Shown one piece after another: positions 8,155 to 16,172 of a stretch of 64,000 nt of DNA. The notes under the pieces were generated by a model, which saw only the letters and a list, made by a program, of their open reading frames with translations, searched no databases and was not told the origin of the DNA. A program made the position numbers and the translations under genes. This DNA comes from UBA1447 sp964627535. GTDB taxonomy: Bacteria; Bacillota; Clostridia; Oscillospirales; Acutalibacteraceae. Each line of letters begins with the position of its first letter. Within the stretch, counting starts at the first letter, position 1. The stretch spans positions 1 to 64,000 of the forward strand of contig CAZVJW010000009.1 in the NCBI GenBank assembly GCA_964627535.1, in the 5' to 3' direction.

Positions 8155-10332
8155 CTAAACCGGTTTTACCACGCCCGTACTTTGGTTAAGAGTCCGAGAA
8201 CCGTTGAGCACATCTATTAGGCTGCAGGCGTCGTTTTCGTCAAGAACACCGTCGCGGAACAAATCACCGGCCTTGATTGCTGCCGCATCCCAGGCTGGGT
8301 CCAACGCCGTATACCTATAATTTGAAAGGTCGATAACCCAACCCTCGTCATTGGTGTCAACCGCGCCGTCGCCGTTGATATCGCCGAAGATGATGACTTT
8401 GTAATTGTCAACCACCCAGCCGCCAACAGAAAGGTTAACACGGGTTCCCGTTCCTATTGTACCGGTGTAACTCACGACATATCCGCTTGCGGTGTCGACA
8501 TACCCGTCAAGTGAATCTAACCCTGTTGTTAGACCATAAATATAGTTGTTTTCATAATCAATAACACAGCTTGAACTCTCCGAAGGGATAAATACCGCGG
8601 ACTGCAGATTAATCTTGAACGCAGGGCGTATGCCCACACACGCCTGGTTGGGAATGTCGCCGTAATTTGGAAAACCGCCGTTATCAAAAACCACCCCTAC
8701 CTTGGCGGGGGTTTCGCCCGGGGATCGCAGCCACCAGAAGCAACTGCCGTTGCTCGGCATACCGGTAAAAACACAAAGGCCGCAGCTTTCCGAATAATCT
8801 GTTCCCAGCGCTTTTCGGGCGGGATCCCCTGAATTACCCGGAATGAAACCATAGGCGGCATTTTGCGCCTCGTCGAAAGAAAGCAAAAACAGCTTGTCGT
8901 TCGTGTTATTGCCGCCCGGTGTGCCGTATGTCGAATTACTCGGGTTGGCAACCCCGGTGGTTTTTATCATCGCCTTTTCTTCAGCCGAAAACGCGGCATT
9001 GAAAAACTCGTTGTTCAGCCAGGCGCGTATGTCGCTCGTCTCCCATGTAACAGCCGAAACATTCCCATTGTATGCCCTCGAATCCAAAACTTTTTCAGCC
9101 ATCACAAACAAATTGCCGTTTTTGCTTGACAATACACGCCACTCAACCGGTTCGAATTTAAACCAGTATACCGTGTTTCTAAAGTATCCGTTATTATCTT
9201 GGAAGGTATACCCCGAATTGTCCGTAAATCCGCCTTCTATCGATGTATAGTGTTCAAACAACACCTTTTTAAATCTTGCCCCGCCGTACACAGCGATGTT
9301 ATCCGCCGACAATGTACAGGCATTCAGCGCCGTAACCAAATTCGCATCCGTTACTTCGCTCTGCGGATAAGAGCCGTACTCCAATATGTCGCCGGCCGTA
9401 TAGACCGGTGGTGAGAGCTGTATCCGGCAAACGGGGCGGACACCGATATCGGCGGTGATTACATGCGTATAGACAGCGCCGCCCTCGCTCCCGCTTCTGT
9501 TAATATAACCGGCATTGACCGAATTCCCGCCGGGTGAGCGCAGCCACCAGTCGCTGTTGCCGGCGTACAAATAATGGGTCGAGACCAAAAGACCTCTGCT
9601 TTTTGAAAAATCGGTTCCCTGTGTTTGGCGGAGGGTATCAACCGCGTCGTATGCTGCGTTGAAACCGTATGCAGTGTTTATGGTTTCGGCATAAGAGAGT
9701 AAAAACAACCTGTCGTTTGTGGTATTGCCGCCTGTTGTCCCGCTCCAGGGATTGCTGCTGTTGGCGACTTCGCTGATTTTCATTTTTATTTTATCGTCTG
9801 CCGAAAAGGCTTTATTGTAGAAATCGCCGTTCAGCCACCCGCGCACAGCGCTTGTTTCCCAGGTGACGGCGGCAAGGGTTTCATCATAAACGGCGGCATC
9901 AAGAATCTTGTCGGCCATAACAAAAAGGACTCCGTCCGTATTCGATAACACGCGCCATTGAATGGGTTCAAATTTGAACCAGTAAATAGTGTTGATGAAA
10001 TAACCGTTGTCATCCTGGTAACTGTTCTCGGCAGTGGGGTCAAAAGTCAGGTAGCGCGGAGAATACTGCGTAAAATATACCTTTTGGTATTTTTCCCCGC
10101 CGTAGATGACGGTGTTTTCCGCGGATAGTGCGCAGCCGTTCAGCGCTGTAATAACGCTTGAATTTGTTACCTTCGTCTGCGGGTATGAGCCAAAGGTGAC
10201 AATATCCCCGGCCGCATAATCATTTTGAACAGCGGCGGTTGCCGAAGCTTTGAAAGTGCCGTTAGGAAGCATAGAAATAAACATAACAATTGCCAAGAAA
10301 GCGCACATAAGCCGTTTGGAAATTTGTTTCAT
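8155..10332 (-). CDS. Secreted protein with two DUF6273 domains and a dockerin-like module
   Basis: A 725-residue exported protein. The signal peptide (MKQISKRLMCAFLAIVMF) is followed by two tandem DUF6273 domains at about 40-310 and 312-595. Each starts with FGSYPQ or YGSYPQ and includes WRVLS and a WWLRSPG block. A dockerin-like pair of calcium loops (DINGDGAVDTND and a second) lies at about 650-714 and is nearly identical to that of the gene ending at 2245. DUF6273 resembles fibrobacter/FGE-like folds in Cys/Trp layout, but its function is unknown to me. The start at 10332 follows GGGGGAG. Its upstream region and first domain are near-duplicates of those of the gene starting at 14266. Confidence 0.85.
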   Translation of the reverse strand: MKQISKRLMCAFLAIVMFISMLPNGTFKASATAAVQNDYAAGDIVTFGSYPQTKVTNSSVITALNGCALSAENTVIYGGEKYQKVYFTQYSPRYLTFDPTAENSYQDDNGYFINTIYWFKFEPIQWRVLSNTDGVLFVMADKILDAAVYDETLAAVTWETSAVRGWLNGDFYNKAFSADDKIKMKISEVANSSNPWSGTTGGNTTNDRLFLLSYAETINTAYGFNAAYDAVDTLRQTQGTDFSKSRGLLVSTHYLYAGNSDWWLRSPGGNSVNAGYINRSGSEGGAVYTHVITADIGVRPVCRIQLSPPVYTAGDILEYGSYPQSEVTDANLVTALNACTLSADNIAVYGGARFKKVLFEHYTSIEGGFTDNSGYTFQDNNGYFRNTVYWFKFEPVEWRVLSSKNGNLFVMAEKVLDSRAYNGNVSAVTWETSDIRAWLNNEFFNAAFSAEEKAMIKTTGVANPSNSTYGTPGGNNTNDKLFLLSFDEAQNAAYGFIPGNSGDPARKALGTDYSESCGLCVFTGMPSNGSCFWWLRSPGETPAKVGVVFDNGGFPNYGDIPNQACVGIRPAFKINLQSAVFIPSESSSCVIDYENNYIYGLTTGLDSLDGYVDTASGYVVSYTGTIGTGTRVNLSVGGWVVDNYKVIIFGDINGDGAVDTNDEGWVIDLSNYRYTALDPAWDAAAIKAGDLFRDGVLDENDACSLIDVLNGSRTLNQSTGVVKPV

Positions 10333-10339
10333 TGTTTTT

Positions 10340-10585
10340 TCTCCCCCATATGTTTGTCAAAATATATTCACTCAAAACGACCTCTCCGTCAGTCCAGCTA
10401 AAAGCTCGGCTTTAGCTTATTCGCCTGCCAGCTCTCCTGACGCAGGCGAGGCAAGTTAAAGGCTCCTTTTTCAAAGGAGCTGTCGCCGAACGGCGACTGA
10501 GGATTTAATCACCCGTCAGGCTATCGCCTGCCACCCTCTTTGAAAAAGAGGGCTTTTCGGAGAAAAAGCTGTCACGCAGTGACTG
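10340..10585. repeat. Intergenic palindrome-rich repeat, copy 1
   Basis: Positions 10340-10393 closely match 14274-14326 upstream of the paralogous gene (shared TATGTTTGTCAAA and ACTCAAAACGACCTCTCC). The rest contains short palindromes such as GTCGCCGAACGGCGAC and GTCACGCAGTGAC, and the pair GGCTCCTTTTTCAAAGGAGC. This style of dispersed intergenic repeat is common in Oscillospirales (recalled, not checked). No promoter was confidently found in it. Confidence 0.6.
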
Positions 10586-10594
10586 AGAGGTAGT

Positions 10595-10957
10595 TCATTT
10601 CCCCGCCACCAACCTGCTATATCGTTCCATCAAATCCGCAACGCGCTCGGCTTCTGCCGCGAAGCTTTTGCCGCCGTAGGCGGCCTTGACTGCGCGGTCG
10701 AGGTTGTTGTGGGCTTTTGTCAGTTCCGGCGGCATGGTCAGCGGGTCATATAAGTCGGCAAGGCTGCTTTCGGGGTACAGAGCGCGGGCATCCAAAACGC
10801 CCTGCGCCGCTTGCTCGATTGCCTGCTTTTGGGCGTCGGTCGGGTCCGGCCACGGGAAGTTGTTGTAGACGATAACTTTTGAATATCTATATCGCATTTC
10901 AAGCCGTCCGCTCACTGTTCGCATCCAAGCCACATGGATATTGGAAGTCAGAATCAT
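10595..10957 (-). pseudogene. C-terminal remnant of a type II/IIL-like DNA methyltransferase (restriction-modification)
   Basis: 120 codons that match only the extreme C-terminus of the large (roughly 900-residue) MmeI-like/class I SAM-dependent DNA methyltransferases. Recognisable elements are ILTSNIHVAWMR, YRYSKVIVYNNFPWP, VLDARALYPESSLADLYDP and MPPELTKAHNNLDRAV. All methyltransferase and nuclease motifs are missing, and the DNA directly upstream belongs to the 3' end region of another gene. It is therefore a truncated relic rather than a working enzyme. An ATG sits at 10957 but I see no ribosome site. A shorter second relic of the same region is at 14480-14605. Confidence 0.7.
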
Positions 10958-10996
10958 CGTCGATTGTTAGGATTGTGCGAATGAAGGTTTTACAAT

Positions 10997-13900
10997 TCAC
11001 TTAATAGCAATCTTTCGAAGTAATGAGATGATATAGGTAATCATATCTACTATCTTCTGCATTTGTTCTGTTGAATTGATGGATATAGCCGGTTCAGCTT
11101 CCCCCGACTCTTCAAATTCCTGAGCAGACATATTTCTTTGGGCATAGTTATCACTGACAAATGACTGTGTCTGCAACTTTTTTAACTGCCAATTATACTT
11201 ATAGAATATGACCTTCAACGAATCGGTTGCGATAACATTATTTTCTCTGTCCACCAAGTTTACAGTAATATTAGCAGTACGGGCACCGGTTTTAAGGTTC
11301 TTGATTTTTCCGGTTTGGTCAACTTGAACTTTGCTTGGATTATCCGAGGACCACACTGCGGTTACATCTGTACCCATATTGGTTGAAAAACCCAGTTGAA
11401 TATCATTCTTGCTGTTCTTGTATGATCTGTACCAGGGGACTTTAATCTCAAGTTTGTCGGGAAGAGCCGTACTGCCTTGTGTGATATTGACGGAAGGTGC
11501 CATATCCGCAATAATATAGTAACTTAGATGACTTGTTTCAAAAACTGCAAAATTTCCTTCAATAGTTACAAACATTACTCCAAGTGTTCCATCATCATTG
11601 TATCTGTATACAGAAATATTATTTCTATCATAACCCTCTGGTATTGGTATCATAACCCTAACTTTCTGATTGGGCTGAGTTTCATAACCGTTTTTATACA
11701 TAGTAATATTATAAATCTTATAATCTTCTACGACATCTTCAAAGCTGCCAGTATTTAAGTTTATTTCATTTCCATTGGTAATTGCATATGAATGCAGTAT
11801 AACATTGTCCTCAAAATTACCGCTTTGAGGAGTTACTATTATGCCGTTTGAAACCTGTGAAGAGTCATTAAGTGGTGTATATACATTTATCGATTCATTT
11901 TCCTTAGAGTTTACAAAGTTGATTGAAAAATCCAAATGTGAAATGCCCTTGTTCAATGCAAATAAGGAATCCAACACTTGTCCCGGAATACTCAAAAATG
12001 ATGTGAATGCAGCTTCGGCAACAGAAATCCCGACATCAGCGGAACAATCAACAATTATTGCCGAAAGATCAATGCTATTACTCACCAATATACCTTTCGT
12101 AGCTGCAATAATCTGGTCTATTTGATTGTAGGTTATTCCCTTTGTCATTTGTTGGCCGAGCTCTAACGACAATGCTACCAAAGCATCTTCGGTGCAGTTG
12201 GCAAGCATTTCATTTACTGTTTCTTTAACAACGGCGTCCGTAACCTTGTCAAGATTGTTTAGCCCCAATGCTGTTGACATAATGCCGGCTGCGGTAAAGG
12301 TTCCGGATACGGCAAAATTAATAACATTGTATAGATATGCAACCATTGATTCCGCTGAATTGTTGCTGATTTGAATATAACCGTTTTTCGGAACCTTTAC
12401 GGTAATCTCGGTTTTTTCAGAAAGGTTCCCGTTAGTATAGCTATATGGATCAGAAAGAGAGCCTATTTGGCCAGGCAAGTACCAGCACTGTTCCAAAAAA
12501 TCTCTTAAACTTTGCATGTAACTATCAAATTTTTCAATAACAGCATAATCCTGAATAATACCATCTTCTGAATAAGCTGTTACCGCGCCATATACATTTT
12601 TAGAGTTGTAAATATTCATAGAAACGGTGTAGCTTCCATCGGGATTTTGCATATATGTAAAGTGATCAACAAATAATCCGCCAACACTGTAAAAGTTAGT
12701 TGTTGTATCTTTCGCGTATTGCTTTTCCGGAACGTTGTTAAATCTATATACATTCTCTTCCGGAGTTGCTGTGAAAACAAGATTGATGTATGCGCCGGAA
12801 TTTACTTCTTTTATGTTTAGGAATGTTGAACCCTCTTTAACAGCTTTTAAAAACACACCTACACCAATATCTCTCGGAATCGTATTTGTTATACTAAATA
12901 TGGAAGCATTATCAAATACGAATAAATATGAATCCACATTATTAACTAAATTGCCGTTTAAATACAATGCGACACCAAAACTAATATTTTCTCCAACCGG
13001 GACCGAAAAGTTTTCATATTGTGTATAGACTTTAAGTTGATATTCATCTTCCTTAATTATTATCTCCCTTGTTGAGCTTGCACCATCGGATGTAGAGAAT
13101 GTCACCGTATACGTTCCGGCTTTTATCCCCTCTACCATAATAGACACAATGCCATTTGAAGCAGTGCCAACAAATGACATACTGCCACTAACAGTGAACG
13201 CCGACGGGTCACTGAAAGCATAGCTTATTGTGCTCGAATTAAATGCTAATGTCGAAGATGAAAAGTCTGCAGTTACAGAAAAATACGAATCGACAAATTG
13301 CGTATAATTGTCAACATCAATTTCGATAGAGGTGGAGATGTCAGATGTCAGATTTAGGTTCATAGCGGGGCGGGCACCGTAGTATGTGGAGGTGACACCG
13401 GCATCGCCGCCGCTGACGGGTCCATCATATTCCACGTTGCCGGCAGCCTCCGGATAGTAGCCGGGCGACCGCAGCCACCAGTAGCTATTTCCCAAATAAG
13501 AACTATCTGTATAAAACCAAAGCCCGTTGCTCTTCGCGAAGTCAGACGCCTGCGACCTGCGGGCAGTGTCATGATTATATTGGTCTGAACTAAAACCGTA
13601 AGCGGGGTTCATCACTTCGCAGTAGGAGAGCAGAAACAACTTATCGCTGGTGTTGTTGCCGCCGTCATTGCCATACCATGGGTTGTCCTCATTGACCACG
13701 GTGCTTGTTTTGATCTTCGCCTGCTCGGTTACATTAAAGGCTGTGTTGTAAAAGTCATTGTTTAACCATGACCGCATGGTGCAGGTTTCCCAAGTAACAC
13801 TTGTATAGACCTGGTTATATGCCCTTGATGCCAATATCTTCTCCGCCATGACAAAAAGTTCGCCGTTGGTGTTGGATAAAACACGCCATTGGATCGGTTC

Positions 13901-14266
13901 GTATTTAAACCAGTAAACGGTGTTGATGTAGTAGCCGTTATCGTCCTGATAGGTAAGGTACGGGTCTGTAGAAGTATCACCAAACCGATCAGTATATTGT
14001 GAAAAATACACCCGCTTATATTTTGCCCCGCCGTAGGTTACGGTGCTGTCACTTTGCAGTGGTTGGGCATTCAGCGCAGTGATAATATTTTCGTCTGTTA
14101 CCTTTGACTGTGGATAAGAGCCATATTCGATGATGTCGCCGGTGACATATTCGGTTTGAGCGACGGCGCCGATTGCTGTGGCTTTGAAAACACCGTTTGG
14201 CACCATTGACGCTAGCATAACCATTGCAAGGATTGTGCCGAAAAGCCGTTTGAAAATCTTTTTCAT
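10997..14266 (-). CDS. Secreted chimeric protein: N-terminal DUF6273 plus Ig-like region
   Basis: A 1089-residue exported protein. A signal peptide (MKKIFKRLFGTILAMVML) precedes a DUF6273 domain at about 35-310 (YGSYPQSKVTD, WWLRSPG). The remaining 780 residues are unrelated to the other DUF6273 proteins. They include Ig-like strands (for example residues about 320-420), a helical stretch with weakly hydrophobic segments near 640-780, and a bacterial Ig-like (Big_2) domain near 960-1050 with KVQVDQTGKIKNL. No dockerin is present. Base composition changes at about 13,330: the DUF6273 part is GC-balanced and the rest clearly AT-rich, which suggests fusion of a duplicated module to a foreign gene. 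The start at 14266 follows GGGGGAG at 7 bases. Confidence 0.8.
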   Translation of the reverse strand: MKKIFKRLFGTILAMVMLASMVPNGVFKATAIGAVAQTEYVTGDIIEYGSYPQSKVTDENIITALNAQPLQSDSTVTYGGAKYKRVYFSQYTDRFGDTSTDPYLTYQDDNGYYINTVYWFKYEPIQWRVLSNTNGELFVMAEKILASRAYNQVYTSVTWETCTMRSWLNNDFYNTAFNVTEQAKIKTSTVVNEDNPWYGNDGGNNTSDKLFLLSYCEVMNPAYGFSSDQYNHDTARRSQASDFAKSNGLWFYTDSSYLGNSYWWLRSPGYYPEAAGNVEYDGPVSGGDAGVTSTYYGARPAMNLNLTSDISTSIEIDVDNYTQFVDSYFSVTADFSSSTLAFNSSTISYAFSDPSAFTVSGSMSFVGTASNGIVSIMVEGIKAGTYTVTFSTSDGASSTREIIIKEDEYQLKVYTQYENFSVPVGENISFGVALYLNGNLVNNVDSYLFVFDNASIFSITNTIPRDIGVGVFLKAVKEGSTFLNIKEVNSGAYINLVFTATPEENVYRFNNVPEKQYAKDTTTNFYSVGGLFVDHFTYMQNPDGSYTVSMNIYNSKNVYGAVTAYSEDGIIQDYAVIEKFDSYMQSLRDFLEQCWYLPGQIGSLSDPYSYTNGNLSEKTEITVKVPKNGYIQISNNSAESMVAYLYNVINFAVSGTFTAAGIMSTALGLNNLDKVTDAVVKETVNEMLANCTEDALVALSLELGQQMTKGITYNQIDQIIAATKGILVSNSIDLSAIIVDCSADVGISVAEAAFTSFLSIPGQVLDSLFALNKGISHLDFSINFVNSKENESINVYTPLNDSSQVSNGIIVTPQSGNFEDNVILHSYAITNGNEINLNTGSFEDVVEDYKIYNITMYKNGYETQPNQKVRVMIPIPEGYDRNNISVYRYNDDGTLGVMFVTIEGNFAVFETSHLSYYIIADMAPSVNITQGSTALPDKLEIKVPWYRSYKNSKNDIQLGFSTNMGTDVTAVWSSDNPSKVQVDQTGKIKNLKTGARTANITVNLVDRENNVIATDSLKVIFYKYNWQLKKLQTQSFVSDNYAQRNMSAQEFEESGEAEPAISINSTEQMQKIVDMITYIISLLRKIAIK

Positions 14267-14273
14267 TGTTTTC

Positions 14274-14475
14274 TCCCCCATATGTTTGTCAAACTATATT
14301 CACTCAAAACGACCTCTCCGGCTGCTTCGCAGCCACCTCTCCTGTCACAGGCGAGGCAAGTTCGGGGTTCCTCGTTCTTGGCTCGCCTATGTTAGGCGAG
14401 CTGGCGCCGCTATACTAATCCCATATAGATTGAAAAATGTTTTTATTTAGGGATTAGTATTAGGCGACTGAGAGG
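14274..14475. repeat. Intergenic palindrome-rich repeat, copy 2, interrupted by a MITE
   Basis: This is the counterpart of 10340-10585 upstream of the paralogous secreted gene. It begins with the same 50-base block and continues with GGCGAGGCAAGTT. The palindrome corresponding to 10481-10499 is split here by the 49-bp element at 14412-14460. Confidence 0.6.
14412..14460. mobile_element. MITE-like element, copy D (49 bp, internally deleted)
   Basis: Perfect 11-base terminal inverted repeats (ATACTAATCCC and GGGATTAGTAT) are identical to those of the 102-bp copy at 60558-60659. The interior is reduced to 27 AT-rich bases. The flanks, GGCGCCGCT on the left and TAGGCGACTGAG on the right, are the two halves of a repeat that is uninterrupted near 10,490. 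Confidence 0.75.
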
Positions 14476-14479
14476 TAGA

Positions 14480-14605
14480 TACCAACCTGCTGTACCGTTC
14501 CATCAAATCCGCCACCCGCTCGGCTTCGGTGGCGAAGCTTTTGCCGCCGTAGGCGGCCTTGACCGCGCGGTCGAGGTTGTTGTGGGCTTTTGTCAGTTCC
14601 GGCGG
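14480..14605 (-). pseudogene. Second, shorter C-terminal methyltransferase relic
   Basis: About 42 codons (PPELTKAHNNL, AAYGGKSFATEAERVADLMERYSRLV in two pieces) are nearly identical to the last part of the relic at 10595-10957. Homology stops at 14605, where unrelated sequence starts. No start codon or promoter belongs to it. It marks the outer boundary of the duplicated segment. Confidence 0.65.
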
Positions 14606-14734
14606 CGTCTTTTTTTGAAAACTGCATGGCACGGGCGGAAATATCTTTCCAGCTGAGAGTCAATGAAATCACTCCTTATTTACTTAATACTAAATATATC
14701 ATAATAATATTTTTTTGTAAACAAGTAATATGAC

Positions 14735-14860
14735 GGGCAGGGGTCAGTGGATAGTGGCCAGTGGTTAGTGGTCAGAGAGAAGTGGAGAAGTTTGGGAACG
14801 GAGAAGCCGTCGAGAAGAGCGGCTTTGCCGCGGGAAGCAATGGAGAAGATGAAAAAGAAG
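14735..14860. repeat. Hairpin-type intergenic repeat (GAGAAG/CAGTGG family)
   Basis: This stretch combines iterations of CAGTGG/TAGTGG (14743-14783) with GAGAAG-rich sequence and the palindrome GCGGCTTTGCCGC (14819-14831). Related elements are at 26806, 33921, 45355, 49989, 62661 and 63430. The whole gap 14606-14954 contains no gene. Confidence 0.6.
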
Positions 14861-14884
14861 CAGCATAATCCCTCAATTTCATTG

Positions 14885-14912
14885 TTTACTTTTTTAAATG
14901 TTATGATATAAT
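14885..14912 (+). promoter_or_regulatory. Promoter for the CapA-like gene
   Basis: TTTACT (14885-14890) and a perfect TATAAT (14907-14912) are 16 bases apart, and the coding start lies about 35 bases downstream of the predicted transcription start. Confidence 0.55.
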
Positions 14913-14954
14913 ATCTTGAAAAAGTAATTGTGAATAAACAAAAAAGAGGAACTT

Positions 14955-16064
14955 ATGAATTACCTAAGCGAGAAAATATTATCTTTATTTCTGACATTAC
15001 TAATATTGATAACTGCAGGGGGATCTAATCATCAAAATAGCAGCGATGTAACAGGTGATGCGCCGGCAGCAACCGTAAAGTTTATGAAATGTGTACCAAC
15101 TACTAAACAGAATGAACCAACAACCAATAAAATTGAACCAACTACCGATAAGCCGGAAGATCGAACAAAAGTAGTAATAAGCGCAGCAGGTGACTGCACA
15201 CTTGGCAGTGATAAATGTTATAGTTATAAAGATTCATTTGAAGCATTCTATGACAAATATGGATATAAATATTTTTTCAATGATGTAAGAAAAATATTTA
15301 TGAAAGACGACTTCACAGTTATTAATTTAGAGTGTGCATTAACGAATTCAACAAAATATGCGGACAAACAATATGTATATAGAGGTAAACCGGAATATGC
15401 AAAAATCCTTAGCTACAGTGATGTTGAATTAGTTTCGCTTGCCAATAATCATTCACATGATTATTTAGAGAAAGGGTTTAGTGACACGATAAGTGCCTTG
15501 AATAAAGAAAGTGTTAAATATGCATATTATTATAAGATTCAAATAATGAAAAAAGGCAATATCAAAGCAGCATTTATAAGCGTAGACTATTGGAATTGCA
15601 GTAAAGAAATGTTGAAAAATTATTTGAATAAAGCTGATAAATTAGGCGCAGATTTAAAAATATTAAGTATTCACTGGGGAACAAACTATGAGCAAAATTA
15701 CGATAGCAAGCAAAAGTATTTTGGGCATTTGGCTGTAGATTTAGGAGCAGATCTGATTTTAGGGCATCATCCGCATATATTGCAAGGTATTGAAATATAT
15801 AAAGATGTACCAATAGTTTATTCATTAGGAAACTTCTGTTATGCAGGTAAAAGAAACTTAGGTAATGAAAGAAATACAATGATATTTCAAATGGAATTTG
15901 ATTTTGAGGGTAAAAAATTAGATGGCACAAAGTGTAAAATAATTCCAACTTATATGTCCAATAAAAACCCGCAAAACACTTACAGACCAACGATAGTTAC
16001 CAGTTCAAACGAAAAAACAAAAATTTTAAAGCAAGTATATAGCCTTAGTAAAAATTTAAAATAA
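14955..16064 (+). CDS. CapA family (PGA_cap) metallophosphatase-like protein
   Basis: A 369-residue protein of the CapA/PgsA family, whose members take part in poly-gamma-glutamate or capsule synthesis. A hydrophobic N-terminus (ILSLFLTLLILITAG) suggests export or membrane anchoring. A Thr/Glu/Pro-rich linker is followed by a calcineurin-like fold: SAAGDCTLG, INLECALT, SLANNHSHDY, SIHWGTNY and LGHHPHILQG supply the metal-binding Asp, Asn and His residues. No pgsB or pgsC homologue is nearby, so the substrate is open. The gene is much more AT-rich than its flanks, which suggests transfer. The start follows AGAGGAAC. Confidence 0.85.
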   Translation: MNYLSEKILSLFLTLLILITAGGSNHQNSSDVTGDAPAATVKFMKCVPTTKQNEPTTNKIEPTTDKPEDRTKVVISAAGDCTLGSDKCYSYKDSFEAFYDKYGYKYFFNDVRKIFMKDDFTVINLECALTNSTKYADKQYVYRGKPEYAKILSYSDVELVSLANNHSHDYLEKGFSDTISALNKESVKYAYYYKIQIMKKGNIKAAFISVDYWNCSKEMLKNYLNKADKLGADLKILSIHWGTNYEQNYDSKQKYFGHLAVDLGADLILGHHPHILQGIEIYKDVPIVYSLGNFCYAGKRNLGNERNTMIFQMEFDFEGKKLDGTKCKIIPTYMSNKNPQNTYRPTIVTSSNEKTKILKQVYSLSKNLK

Positions 16065-16082
16065 ATACATTCAATAAAGTTA

Positions 16083-16137
16083 AAAAAGACTGCTGCCGGC
16101 ACGCTCAGATTGCGGATTGCCGATAGCAGTCTTTTTA
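16083..16137. terminator. Bidirectional terminator between capA-like gene and clpC
   Basis: AAAAAGACTGCT on the left pairs with AGCAGTCTTTTT on the right, with an inner imperfect GGCA/TGCC pairing. A runs precede and T runs follow the stem, so it can end transcription of both convergent genes. Confidence 0.75.
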
Positions 16138-16172
16138 TTATAATATATGAATACCGCAAGTGCAGAAAGCAA

